DNA from: an uncultured Lachnospiraceae bacterium
Lineage (GTDB): Bacteria > Bacillota > Clostridia > Lachnospirales > Lachnospiraceae
Direction of reading: 5' to 3'
NCBI GenBank assembly: GCA_902779445.1
Contig: CACZBM010000016.1
Coordinates: 1-50,939, forward strand
Length of the DNA: 50,939 nt
Of this stretch, positions 25,758 through 34,459 are shown in pieces. Made by a program: the position numbers and the translations under genes. Within the stretch, counting starts at the first letter, position 1. Every line of letters begins with the position of its first letter. Under the pieces are notes generated by a model that saw only the letters and a program-made list of their open reading frames with translations, ran no database searches and was not told the DNA's origin.

Positions 25758-26831
25758 ATACTGCCTGAGTACAACGGTAAATATCACCGTATCTCCGTTT
25801 TCATATCTGGCGGATATCTTTCCCGCACCTGATTCCGTCATGGCTTTTGCGATAGCGAGACCGACTCCGAAGCCGTTCTCCCCGTTATTGGTTCTCGCAT
25901 TATCGCCCTTATAGAACCTGTCGAAGATGTTTTCCGGATCAACACCCGGAAGTTTGTCGCATTTATTTGAGAATTCCATCACCACATCTCTTCCATGCTT
26001 CCCAAGTGTTACACTTACTATCGTTCCTTTAAGGGCGTACTTGGCAGCATTATCCAGAAAGATACCACAGAGCCTTTCAAAGTCATTCATGTACCATCTT
26101 AACTCAGTGTGTTCCCTGATATTCCGCTTTATTTCAAGATCGCGGAGTTCAAACCTCTCTTCATTTTCATTAAGGATGCAGTCCAGCCTCTCACTGGCAT
26201 CAAAGGTCTCCCTCTCTCTCACCGCATTCTTTTCTTCGAACCTCGCGAATTCCAAAAGATTCTGCATGAGATCATTTAAACGCATAGTCTGTGTCCTTAT
26301 GCGCTCAGTCCATTTGCTGCTGCCCTGATGCATTTCCATTGCATCCAGATTTGCGATTATTATGGAAAGAGGAGTCTTTAATTCGTGTCCTGCATCTGTA
26401 ACGAATCTTTTCTGCTCCTCCATATTCTTTATTACCGGAACCAGTGAACTCCTGCTTATGAGAGTAATGGCGATCATCACAATGACCCACATGCTCACGC
26501 CCATCAGAACCGTGGTCAAAAACACTCTCATTACATTATTACGCTGATCCGACCTATCGAGATATTCCAGTATAGTTCCATCGGAATCAACAATAGCTAT
26601 ATAAGCATCTGAAAAACGCCCAATAGCGTGCTGGGCACCCGCCTCTTCCGCAGAAATCCCGTTTTCCGCAGTCACCAGCCTCCGGGCAGACTCTTCTGCC
26701 GTGAGATTCCTTGAATACCTCTTTATTGTAACGACATTGACCACATTGGATATCACGATCATCAGTAACACAAGCACGGTCACGATGATCATGGAGTCTC
26801 TCATGAACTTGTTATAAAGAGATCTGATCAA
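25737..26831 (-). CDS. membrane sensor histidine kinase
   Basis: A 364-residue kinase with two membrane helices (about 14-34 and 101-123) enclosing a short extracytoplasmic region of about 65 residues. Then come HisKA (TDAGHELKTPLSIIIANLDA, His about 148) and HATPase_c (FLDNAAKYALKG N box, FDRFYKGDNARTNNGENGFG, GVGLAIAKAM). It is the third gene of the cyclase-regulator-kinase operon and starts immediately after the response regulator stop. The signal is unknown. Its distal end carries the SRP RNA promoter. Confidence 0.92.
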   Translation of the reverse strand: MIRSLYNKFMRDSMIIVTVLVLLMIVISNVVNVVTIKRYSRNLTAEESARRLVTAENGISAEEAGAQHAIGRFSDAYIAIVDSDGTILEYLDRSDQRNNVMRVFLTTVLMGVSMWVIVMIAITLISRSSLVPVIKNMEEQKRFVTDAGHELKTPLSIIIANLDAMEMHQGSSKWTERIRTQTMRLNDLMQNLLEFARFEEKNAVRERETFDASERLDCILNENEERFELRDLEIKRNIREHTELRWYMNDFERLCGIFLDNAAKYALKGTIVSVTLGKHGRDVVMEFSNKCDKLPGVDPENIFDRFYKGDNARTNNGENGFGVGLAIAKAMTESGAGKISARYENGDTVIFTVVLRQYLTIDAV

Positions 26832-27503
26832 TCACTTATCCTCCAGCCTGTAGCCTATATTTCTTCTTGATACTATCTTTATCCTCGATCCTATTCCCGC
26901 TATCTTCTTCCTTAAGCCGGACAGATAAACCCAGACCGTATCCACGTCGGCACCGGAATCAAAGCTCCAGGCCTTTGACAGGATATCATCGGCAGTCAGG
27001 TACCGGGTTGTATTCATCATAAGTGTCTCCATAAGCCTGTACTCCAGATTCTGAAGAACTATTTTATTATTTCCGCATATCAGCTCATCCGTTGATGTGT
27101 TCAGGGAAATATCGCCAAAGGTCTTAATATCCGGCTGGTAACTGTCCCTTCTTCTCAGCATGGCTCTCAACCTGGATAAAAGTTCTTCCTTAACAAATGG
27201 CTTCGGGAGATAATCATCTGCTCCGCTGTCAAAGCCGGTTATCCTGTCCTCCACCTCTGTTTTTGCAGAAAGGATCAGTACCGGTACATTATTACCCTTC
27301 TGTCTTAACTCCTTTAGCACTTCTATCCCGTTTTTCCCTGGCATCATCACATCCAGTATAATTCCGTCATACTGCTCCATTGCGGCATAATTAAGCGCAG
27401 ATACGCCGTCATAAACCGTATCCACTATATAATCACTTGCTTCTAATATGTCCGTTACCGCTTCCGCAAGATCTTTTTCGTCTTCCGCATATAATAATTT
27501 CAT
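26832..27503 (-). CDS. OmpR-family response regulator
   Basis: A 223-residue regulator: receiver domain with LLYAEDEKDLAEAV, the phosphoacceptor Asp in YDGIILDVMMPGKNG, and the LPKPFVKEEL lysine, then a winged-helix domain (LQNLEYRLMETLMMNTTRYL and DTVWVYLSGLRKKIAGIGSR). It is the partner of the kinase encoded directly downstream with no gap, and is itself preceded by the diguanylate cyclase gene, also with no gap. Targets are unknown; autoregulation of the operon from the promoter before 29087 is likely. Confidence 0.92.
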   Translation of the reverse strand: MKLLYAEDEKDLAEAVTDILEASDYIVDTVYDGVSALNYAAMEQYDGIILDVMMPGKNGIEVLKELRQKGNNVPVLILSAKTEVEDRITGFDSGADDYLPKPFVKEELLSRLRAMLRRRDSYQPDIKTFGDISLNTSTDELICGNNKIVLQNLEYRLMETLMMNTTRYLTADDILSKAWSFDSGADVDTVWVYLSGLRKKIAGIGSRIKIVSRRNIGYRLEDK

Positions 27504-29087
27504 CTATGCATCCCTTGAAATACTGTCACTGTTCTTATTTAAATCTATCTTTGCATCTTTCGCTGCTATGTGGAACTGGTTCCTGCCGCCTGCTTTGGAG
27601 TCATAGAGCATATTGTCCGCTCTCTTCATTCCATCCGTATAATCCTTGTCCTCCGGTCCAAAACCAGCTATCCCTACTGAAGCCGTCAGATGGATCTCTG
27701 TCCCGTCATCGGCAATGACAACTACAGAGCGGACCGCTTCCATAACCTTCTGGGCCACCATATATACCGAATCTTCATCTAATCCAAGGTACACGCCTAC
27801 GAATTCATCACCACCCCATCTGATGAGATAATCAGTCTGCCTGAAAGTATGATAAAGAGCTGTTACCACGCGCTTTAGTACCACGTCTCCTATATCATGT
27901 CCGTAGGTATCATTGATCTCCTTAAAGTGATCCACATCGAGTAGCATGATATATGGACTGGGCTTTCCTTTTTTATAGGAATCAAAGAAATGCCTCAGTT
28001 TCTCTTCCCCGTACTGTCTGCTGGTGGCTTTGGTAAGCGCATCCCTCTCTACCTGATTCTTCAGTCTGTCTGTTATCTTCCAGGTAAATTCCCTGTCGGA
28101 TCTTACAGTCATAAATACCATGAATGCTAAGAGCAGGAAAAAGATAACTGCGATCACGATCTCAAACTTTATGAGATACTGTTCTACCGGGGCATTGGTA
28201 TTCTCCACAAAGCCCGTTACATCATCCATATTTGATCCCATGCTGACGATCCAGTTATAATCCCCGAAAAGAGCCGAATATACAAGTCTCGGAGAAACAC
28301 TACCATCTATCTTTTTTACCATGCAGGTATAGAGTGAGTCCCCGTCATTTTCAAGGTCCTCCAACTCATCCTTTAAGTATTCCCTGCCTGAAGCATCCTT
28401 CTCATCCGTTGAAAGAAGCCGTCCTGCAGATACCGGATTTTCAGGGTTTACAACCCTTACCGCATAGTTTTTCCCACCGTTATAATTCCGGATCTCATTG
28501 ATCCACATCCATGTATCGCCATCAAATTCGTTATACTTTACCTTCTGGATAATGCTGCTCTTAACAACTTCGTTCATCGTCTCCTTTGTAATGCCGTATA
28601 TGATGGAGGTATCTCCCACCTTAAAGAAATCAGCAGAAATAAAGCTGTCTTTAAGGACGCTTTCGTCACCGTTCCAGGCATCTCCCAAAAGCCCCGCAGA
28701 ATCCAGAAGGACATCATTGGTTTTAGTGTCATAGGCCATATAAGTCCAGTTCCTGCTGTCCGGCCTGCCGTCAAAATATTTTTTCACTTCCTGCTCGGGA
28801 GACTCTTCTGCTTCTTTCGTCAGACTATGGACATAATCAATACAGTTTTCGACCTGGTCTTCATATTCCCTTATACGTACATCTCTTTCCGCCTCAATAT
28901 CCTTTATAAGGTTATTTACCGTGTGCTCCAGAAACTGGTCCCTAAGCTCAAAAGCATTGGCGTAAAGCTGCTCTGTGTAAAGAGTTCTGACCTTTGAAAA
29001 TGCCTGGTGAAGAAGCACCAGTATTATCATGGTCATTACAATAACTATGGAGATGGTCTGTGGTCTTACTTTCTGCTTATCATTCAT
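27504..29087 (-). CDS. membrane diguanylate cyclase with extracellular sensor domain
   Basis: A 527-residue protein with an N-terminal helix (about 10-28), an extracytoplasmic sensor domain of about 250 residues with Cache-like features (WTYMAYDTKTNDVLLDSAGL, NYAVRVVNPENPVSAGRLLS), a second helix (about 290-315) and a C-terminal GGDEF domain with the intact active site RWGGDEFVG and an inhibitory RxxD site (RQTD) five residues before it. It should make cyclic di-GMP in response to an external ligand. The ATG at 29087 was preferred to 29117 because it follows a purine-rich stretch and gives a normal signal-anchor start. It is first in an operon with a two-component pair. Confidence 0.88.
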   Translation of the reverse strand: MNDKQKVRPQTISIVIVMTMIILVLLHQAFSKVRTLYTEQLYANAFELRDQFLEHTVNNLIKDIEAERDVRIREYEDQVENCIDYVHSLTKEAEESPEQEVKKYFDGRPDSRNWTYMAYDTKTNDVLLDSAGLLGDAWNGDESVLKDSFISADFFKVGDTSIIYGITKETMNEVVKSSIIQKVKYNEFDGDTWMWINEIRNYNGGKNYAVRVVNPENPVSAGRLLSTDEKDASGREYLKDELEDLENDGDSLYTCMVKKIDGSVSPRLVYSALFGDYNWIVSMGSNMDDVTGFVENTNAPVEQYLIKFEIVIAVIFFLLLAFMVFMTVRSDREFTWKITDRLKNQVERDALTKATSRQYGEEKLRHFFDSYKKGKPSPYIMLLDVDHFKEINDTYGHDIGDVVLKRVVTALYHTFRQTDYLIRWGGDEFVGVYLGLDEDSVYMVAQKVMEAVRSVVVIADDGTEIHLTASVGIAGFGPEDKDYTDGMKRADNMLYDSKAGGRNQFHIAAKDAKIDLNKNSDSISRDA

Positions 29088-29127
29088 AGTCTTTCTTCTT
29101 TCAACTGTGCAGGGCACTGATGCGCTA

Positions 29128-29172
29128 CGACTGTCATCCTGAGCGTTTCAGTTGTCATCCTGAGCGAATGAC
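29128..29172. repeat. two GTCATCCTGAGCG repeat fragments
   Basis: Two direct partial units (CTGTCATCCTGAGCGTTTCA and TTGTCATCCTGAGCGAATGA) in the gap between the sugar operon and the cyclase gene. They are arms of the same family as the longer palindromes. Confidence 0.8.
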
Positions 29173-29228
29173 ACCAACTTAAAGGTTATTCCTCTGTAAC
29201 TATAATACTCCTAACGCACGATTTGCGC

Positions 29229-29259
29229 AAAAAAAGTCCGCTGCCTGAGCAGCGGACTT
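29229..29259 (-). terminator. terminator of the sugar importer operon
   Basis: 11-bp stem AAGTCCGCTGC / GCAGCGGACTT, followed on the minus strand by a run of seven Ts. About 60 nt past the binding-protein stop. Confidence 0.88.
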
Positions 29260-29307
29260 CCCTCATCCGTCACCTTCGGTGACACCTTCCCCCATAGGGG
29301 GAAGGCT
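29260..29307. repeat. double hairpin GTCACCTTCGGTGAC + CCTTCCCCCATAGGGGGAAGG
   Basis: Two adjacent perfect hairpins, GTCACC-TTC-GGTGAC and CCTTCCCCC-AT-A-GGGGGAAGG. Repeats of this kind are widespread in clostridial genomes. A worn copy (GTCACCTGCGGTGACAGCTTC) lies at about 15597, before the carboxypeptidase gene. Confidence 0.75.
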
Positions 29308-29318
29308 AGTGATGATAA

Positions 29319-30590
29319 TTAGTCATAAAGGTTAGGAGCGATTTCAGGATCGTCGATGTTATCCTTGTTGTACCAATATCCGTTTGTAGGAAGGTCTGAT
29401 ACCTGCTCGCCGTTAGCAGCCTTTGTAAGAGCATACAGTGCATAGTAACCCATCATAAGAGGAGACTGGGTAACTGCTCCGTACATTGTGCCGTCCTTGA
29501 TAGCGCCCTTGATAACTGAACCAGCGTCAAATCCAACACCGATAACTTCGCCTGCTGCTGCGTCTGATCCAAGAAGGTTCAGGTTAGAGTTAGCTGCAAG
29601 AAGTCCCTCAGCTGCTGTCTGGTTAGAACCGAATACACCGATTGTATCTTCCTTTGAAAGGATTGTAGAAGCCTCAGTTGTGCAAAGCTCAACAGTTGTC
29701 TGTGCAGGAACTGCAACTTCGATAACAACGTCTGCTGAAGCCTCGTCGCCGTCAGCGCCTTCTGCTGCGTTTACATAGAACTCGTTACCAACAACTGCAA
29801 CTTTCTTTCCATCAGCCTTAAGGAGTCCGATCATCTTGTTGATGAATCCAAGACCTCTCTGCTGGATGTTAAGAGCTGTAGCATCCTGGTTGATCTCACC
29901 GATACGAACCTGCTTGTCAGCTTTTGCGATAACGTCCTTAAGAGCCTCGTGCATATTCTCAGCTGCAACCTCACCTGCCTGAGTGTTGTCTGTAGCTACT
30001 GTAGCTACTACAGAACCAGCGGGAGCATCAGCAACACCTGTATCGAAACATACAACAGGGATTCCTGCATCCTTAGCATCCTGAAGTGAATCAAGAACGG
30101 ATGTGGTATCGCAAGCTGCAAGACCGATTCCAGCGGGCTTTGATGTGATATCAGCATTCAGCATGTTAACCTGGTCAGCGATATCTGACTCAGAGTTAGG
30201 GCCGTGTGCATCATAAGTAATGCCGAGCTCTTCTGCTGCCATATCCATACCCTTAAGGGCTGCCTGCCAGTATGTTGACTGGAATGACTTAACGTCTACT
30301 GCGAAATTGTAAGCTTCCTTAGCTGTTGTTCCCTCGAACTGGGTGCCTGTAAGCTTGTCGTTGTCGCCAGCGTTTGCTGTAGCTTCCTCAGCGGGAGCTG
30401 CTTCTTCAGCGGGAGCTGCCTCTTCTGCAGGAGCTGCTTCCTCAGCGGGTGCTGCTTCTTCTGCTGCCGCAGGTGCTTCTGCGGGTGCTGCTGCAGGTGC
30501 TTCTGCTGCTGAGCCTGATCCGCCGCATCCAGCAAGAAGTGTTGCTGTCATAGCAGCTGTAAGTAATGTAGCGAGTAACTTCTTTTTCAT
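29319..30590 (-). CDS. sugar ABC transporter substrate-binding lipoprotein (RbsB-like)
   Basis: A 423-residue lipoprotein of the ribose/galactose-binding family. Signal peptide with lipobox LLAGC (lipidated Cys22), then a 50-residue Ala/Pro/Glu linker with five EEAAPA units that spaces the binding domain from the membrane, then a periplasmic-binding fold (VDVKSFQSTYWQAALKGMDM, ITSKPAGIGLAACDTTSVLD, KQVRIGEINQDATALNIQQR). It delivers sugar to the two permeases. It is the last gene of the importer operon, behind a 222-bp gap with a repeat. High expression is likely given its AAAGGAGG site. Confidence 0.92.
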   Translation of the reverse strand: MKKKLLATLLTAAMTATLLAGCGGSGSAAEAPAAAPAEAPAAAEEAAPAEEAAPAEEAAPAEEAAPAEEATANAGDNDKLTGTQFEGTTAKEAYNFAVDVKSFQSTYWQAALKGMDMAAEELGITYDAHGPNSESDIADQVNMLNADITSKPAGIGLAACDTTSVLDSLQDAKDAGIPVVCFDTGVADAPAGSVVATVATDNTQAGEVAAENMHEALKDVIAKADKQVRIGEINQDATALNIQQRGLGFINKMIGLLKADGKKVAVVGNEFYVNAAEGADGDEASADVVIEVAVPAQTTVELCTTEASTILSKEDTIGVFGSNQTAAEGLLAANSNLNLLGSDAAAGEVIGVGFDAGSVIKGAIKDGTMYGAVTQSPLMMGYYALYALTKAANGEQVSDLPTNGYWYNKDNIDDPEIAPNLYD

Positions 30591-30738
30591 GTTTTTTCCT
30601 CCTTTAAAGCTTATAGCTTTTAAAATGTAGTGCTTATATAAACGGCACTTCGCCGTTGCACACGTGTTGGATTGTAGTCCTTAATTATTAAGGATTTATT
30701 ATGGGAATTCTTATTTTTTGCAGAACTCTGTCTTCCCT

Positions 30739-30798
30739 GTCATCCTGAGCGTTAGCGAAGGATCTATTCTAGGGATTCTTCGCTTCGCTCAGAATGAC
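30739..30798. repeat. GTCATCCTGAGCG palindrome between permease and binding-protein genes
   Basis: A 60-bp inverted repeat (GTCATCCTGAGCGTTAGCGA ... TCGCTTCGCTCAGAATGAC) with a short loop, inside the transporter operon. It could attenuate transcription or protect the transcript end upstream of the binding-protein gene. Confidence 0.85.
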
Positions 30799-30812
30799 AT
30801 TATTATCGTTTA

Positions 30813-31805
30813 TCACTCAAACGCAGCTCTTCTCTGCTTGATAACGTCGATCAGAACCGCTCCGATAAGTACAAGTCCTGTAACGATCTGCTGCCAGTTA
30901 GCTTCCAGTCCGATGTAGGGAAGTCCCGTCTTTAAGAGCTGGATCACGAATACTCCAAGCATGGTACCGATGATGGATCCTGCGCCTCCTGTAGGAGATA
31001 CGCCTCCGACTATGGCACCACCGATAGCGTCAAGCTCGATACCTGCACCTGTTCCGGGCTGGATCGTAGGGATCGCTGCCGCATAAGCAAGTGATGCAAG
31101 TCCTGCGAAAAGTCCGCTGAGCGCGTATGCTGTAATGTGATAAGCCTTAACGTTAACTCCGGAAAGTCTGGTTGCTTCCTTATTACTTCCGATCGCTATG
31201 GTATATCTTCCGACTCTCGTATGGTTAAGCACAAAACTCATTAAGATTACGATAACTGCCAGAACTATTACACCAACAGGATAATTCATGGCCTGTCTGC
31301 CGGCTCCCACGGTGAGCTTGAAAATATTGTGGAACCAGCCGCCCTCAGCTTTTGCACCGGGCCAGGGAATAGCGAAACTGTTTGCACAGATGGATCCCAG
31401 ACCTCTGGTCATCATACAGGTACAGAGAGTTGCAAGGAACGGCGGCAGATCCATAACTGCTACCAGCACTCCGTTTAAGATACCGATAAGGAGTCCGAAG
31501 AGAACTGCTACTATCAGTCCGACCCATGTGGGGAATCCTTTCTGTACAACCAGGAATCCTCCCGTAAGTCCGTAACATATCATTCCGGTTCCTATGGAGA
31601 GGTCAACTCCTCCGGTTATAAGAGGGAACGTTACTCCGATGGCGAGAAGCAGGATATAATATGTGGAATCCAGCATCATTACCATGGTGGAATATTTTCT
31701 AAAGTCCTTACTGATCAGCGAGAACACTACATAGAGAACCACCACTATGATCATCACTATGAACTTCTGATCCGCAAGGATACCTAATGATTTCTTTTTC
31801 TGCAT
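30813..31805 (-). CDS. sugar ABC transporter permease (RbsC-like)
   Basis: A 330-residue membrane subunit of the BPD_transp_2 type with about ten hydrophobic segments. Typical words are LLLAIGVTFPLITGGVDLSI and ATRLSGVNVKAYHITAYALS, the latter matching the EAA-like coupling loop of ribose permeases, and AIGGAIVGGVSPTGGAGSII. The ATG at 31805 follows GTGGAGG; a GTG at 31817 directly after the ATPase stop is an alternative. The operon has two different permease genes flanking the ATPase, so they may form a heterodimer. Confidence 0.9.
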   Translation of the reverse strand: MQKKKSLGILADQKFIVMIIVVVLYVVFSLISKDFRKYSTMVMMLDSTYYILLLAIGVTFPLITGGVDLSIGTGMICYGLTGGFLVVQKGFPTWVGLIVAVLFGLLIGILNGVLVAVMDLPPFLATLCTCMMTRGLGSICANSFAIPWPGAKAEGGWFHNIFKLTVGAGRQAMNYPVGVIVLAVIVILMSFVLNHTRVGRYTIAIGSNKEATRLSGVNVKAYHITAYALSGLFAGLASLAYAAAIPTIQPGTGAGIELDAIGGAIVGGVSPTGGAGSIIGTMLGVFVIQLLKTGLPYIGLEANWQQIVTGLVLIGAVLIDVIKQRRAAFE

Positions 31806-31817
31806 TTCAGCCTCCAC

Positions 31818-33317
31818 TTATGCTTCCATCTGACGTGTAGCCTTGTCCATTATGAGTTCCTGAGTAGCCTCTTCGATCTTGACTTCTCCGGTCTTCTTTC
31901 CTTCACACATGACAACGATCCTGTCGCTCATACGGAGGATCTCCGTCATTTCAGAAGATATCATGATAATGGACTTGCCTTCACTTGCAAGCTTATTCAT
32001 GAGCTTATATATCTCATTCTTCGCACCTACGTCGATACCTCTCGTAGGCTCGTCGAATATAAGGATGTCACTGTTACGCACAAGCCACTTGGCTATAACC
32101 ACCTTCTGCTGGTTACCACCTGAAAGATTTACTACCAGCTGGTCAGATGAAGGTGTCTTCGTATCAAGTTCCTTAATATACTGCTCGGTGATCTCCTTTT
32201 CCTTCTTCTTATTTATGAAGAGACCACTCATATAGTCTTCAAGGGTAGCCATGGTGGAATTCTCTATAATGGACTTTCCAACGACTATTCCGAATCTTCT
32301 GCGGTCCTCGGAGAGATATCCGATACCGCGCTTAACTGCATCTTCCGGAGAATTTATCTCTACCTTTTCTCCGTTAACATAGATATCGCCGCTCTGCTTT
32401 GCGTCAGCGCCGAAGATAGCTCTTGCTGTCTCGGTACGTCCTGCTCCCATAAGTCCTGAGAACCCGAGTATCTCGCCCTTGCGAAGTTCGAATGATACAT
32501 CCTGGACCATCTTTCCTGCATTCAGATGCTCAACCTTCAGAACTACGGGTGCATCATCAGGCACATGGCTCTTTTCCTTGGGTTTCTCGTATATAACACG
32601 GCCAACCATCATGTTGATGATGTCTTCCTTGGTACAATCTGCTGTAACAAGGGTTCCTACATACCCTCCGTCTCTCATGACTGTTACGCGGTCTGTGATG
32701 ACCTTGATCTCGTCCATTCTGTGGGAGATGTAGATGATGCCCAGGTCCTGTGCTCTTAAATCCCTGATGATAACGAAGAGATCCTCGATCTCCTTCTCGG
32801 TAAGAGCCGCTGAGGGCTCATCAAATATGATAAGCTCTGCATTATGTGAGATAGCCTTTGCGATCTCGCACATCTGCTGCTTACCAACGGTAAGCTCACT
32901 CATCTTTTCTGTAGGATCTATATCAATGTGGAGCCTGTCAAAAAGCACCTTTGAATCTTCGATCATCTTCTTATCGTCGATACGGAAGCCTTTTCTCGGC
33001 TCACGTCCGATGAAGATATTCTGGGCAACCGTAAGGTCACCTACCATGTTAAGCTCCTGATGCACGATAACCACACCGTTATCCTGAGCTTCTCTTGTAT
33101 TATGGAATTCTGTATCTTTTCCCTTGTATGTGATGGTTCCGGAATCCTTTTTATAGATACCTGTCAGCACCTTCATCAGTGTAGACTTTCCGGCACCGTT
33201 CTCTCCCATAAGTGCGTGAACTTCGCCTCTTCTGACTTCGAGGCTTACATGATCAAGTGCATGTACACCGGGGAAAGATTTGTCAATGTCCTTCATCTGT
33301 AAGATTACTTCACCCAT
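31818..33317 (-). CDS. sugar ABC transporter ATP-binding protein, double cassette (RbsA/MglA-like)
   Basis: A 499-residue protein with two ABC modules. The first has Walker A GENGAGKST, LTVGKQQMCEIAKA signature and Walker B LIIFDEPSAALTE. The second has a degenerate Walker A (GLMGAGRTE), LSGGNQQKVVIAKWL and ILIFDEPTRGIDVG, as is normal for ribose-type importers. It energises uptake by the adjacent permeases. The gap to the upstream permease is 14 bp and a GGAAGAG site precedes the ATG. Confidence 0.95.
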   Translation of the reverse strand: MGEVILQMKDIDKSFPGVHALDHVSLEVRRGEVHALMGENGAGKSTLMKVLTGIYKKDSGTITYKGKDTEFHNTREAQDNGVVIVHQELNMVGDLTVAQNIFIGREPRKGFRIDDKKMIEDSKVLFDRLHIDIDPTEKMSELTVGKQQMCEIAKAISHNAELIIFDEPSAALTEKEIEDLFVIIRDLRAQDLGIIYISHRMDEIKVITDRVTVMRDGGYVGTLVTADCTKEDIINMMVGRVIYEKPKEKSHVPDDAPVVLKVEHLNAGKMVQDVSFELRKGEILGFSGLMGAGRTETARAIFGADAKQSGDIYVNGEKVEINSPEDAVKRGIGYLSEDRRRFGIVVGKSIIENSTMATLEDYMSGLFINKKKEKEITEQYIKELDTKTPSSDQLVVNLSGGNQQKVVIAKWLVRNSDILIFDEPTRGIDVGAKNEIYKLMNKLASEGKSIIMISSEMTEILRMSDRIVVMCEGKKTGEVKIEEATQELIMDKATRQMEA

Positions 33318-33331
33318 GTCTCTTCCTCCCC

Positions 33332-34318
33332 TTAGTTCCTTCTGCGTCTCGCCATTACGTCGGCATATACGGCTATGATAACGATGATACCGGTTATGAT
33401 GAGCTGGATATCCTTCGTGAGCTTAAGGGCCAGAATACCCTCCTGCAGAAGAGATATGATAAACACTCCGATAACCGTACCACTTATGGAAGCAAGGCCT
33501 CCCGCCATGGAAGTACCTCCCATAACGCATCCTGCAATAGCTTCATTATTGTACTGGTCGCCGTATCCCGGCTGTACAGTGGTATAGGTTCCTACAAAGA
33601 ATATGGTAGCTATTCCTACGAGAAGTCCGCACATGATATATGCACACATTTCCCACTTCTTTGTATTTACACCGGAGAGCCTTACGGCTTCCTTATTACT
33701 GCCGAGACAGATGATATAACGTCCGAACTTGGTGTTATTAAGGATTATGGCGCATATGATAGCTGCTCCCAGGAAGAAAAAGAGTCCTGTAGGTATGCCG
33801 TTCATCCTGACCATATTTCTGAACCAGCCGTTGGCATCCTGTGATCTCGGGAAGCTGACTGACTGAGTCTTTGTGAATACAGAAGCTATACCCTTTGCCA
33901 TATTCATGGAAGCCATGGATACGATAAAGGGAGGAACGGACCAGTAAGCTACGAGGTAGCCGTTCCAGATTCCGAAAAGTGTTCCGACCGCTACACTGAT
34001 AAGGAGACATGCTGCCATAGGTACATTGTACATCGTGAGGCAGTACCCTGAGATCAGTCCGCAGCAGAACATTACCGGTCCTATAGAGAAATCGATTCCG
34101 CCTGTTGCTATTACAAATGTAACTCCAAGTGATAAGAATCCAAGGAAGTACGCATAGTTAAGCGCTCCGAGGATGTGGCTCATTCCTGCAAAACCGGAAC
34201 CGGTAAGTGCCGGTACAAGGATTGAGAAAAAGATGTACATGAGGATGAGTACACCACAGAGAACCACTCTGTTAAATCCGACCTTTTTTACAAGCGGATT
34301 CTGTTTGATTTTTTCCAT
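33332..34318 (-). CDS. sugar ABC transporter permease, first gene of importer operon (RbsC-like)
   Basis: A 328-residue permease homologous to that at 30813 (LGVTFVIATGGIDFSIGPVM, AVRLSGVNTKKWEMCAYIMC, GGTSMAGGLASISGTVIGVF). A GGAGGG site precedes the ATG. It begins the importer operon, and an RbsR-like palindrome lies 40 bp before it. Having two unequal permeases instead of one homodimer is seen in some autoinducer-2 and sugar importers of this family. Confidence 0.9.
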   Translation of the reverse strand: MEKIKQNPLVKKVGFNRVVLCGVLILMYIFFSILVPALTGSGFAGMSHILGALNYAYFLGFLSLGVTFVIATGGIDFSIGPVMFCCGLISGYCLTMYNVPMAACLLISVAVGTLFGIWNGYLVAYWSVPPFIVSMASMNMAKGIASVFTKTQSVSFPRSQDANGWFRNMVRMNGIPTGLFFFLGAAIICAIILNNTKFGRYIICLGSNKEAVRLSGVNTKKWEMCAYIMCGLLVGIATIFFVGTYTTVQPGYGDQYNNEAIAGCVMGGTSMAGGLASISGTVIGVFIISLLQEGILALKLTKDIQLIITGIIVIIAVYADVMARRRRN

Positions 34319-34357
34319 CTTTTCCCTCCAAATTATCTCGTTTTACCCGACTTTAGG

Positions 34358-34371
34358 GTGAAACGTTTCGC
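34358..34371. promoter_or_regulatory. LacI/RbsR-type operator before the importer operon
   Basis: GTGAAACGTTTCGC, a near-perfect 14-bp palindrome (one half-site ends TG instead of CG) in the 141-bp gap between the LacI-type repressor gene and the importer operon. It is the same core as at 41741 and matches the GCGAAACGTTTCGC type of site known for RbsR. Confidence 0.78.
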
Positions 34372-34459
34372 TCTTTGGCAATTATCCTATAAAAATAGAC
34401 GTATGTCAATAACTTTTTTATACTCTGTAACGAAAATATTTTCCGTTTTTTCAGCGTAC

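Noticed and set aside
29260..29307. Double hairpin as a riboswitch
   Set aside because: It lies after the operon's last stop, next to the terminator, and matches a common clostridial repeat; there is no downstream gene in the right position.
30343..30630. Ala/Ser-rich plus-strand frame opposite the binding-protein gene
   Set aside because: It is the antisense of the EEAAPA linker repeats; the minus-strand lipoprotein reading is unambiguous.
34358..34371. Palindrome as a CcpA catabolite-response element
   Set aside because: Possible in outline, but the GCGAAACGTTTCGC form and the neighbouring LacI/RbsR-like gene fit an RbsR-type site better than the usual TGWAARCGYTWNCW pattern.
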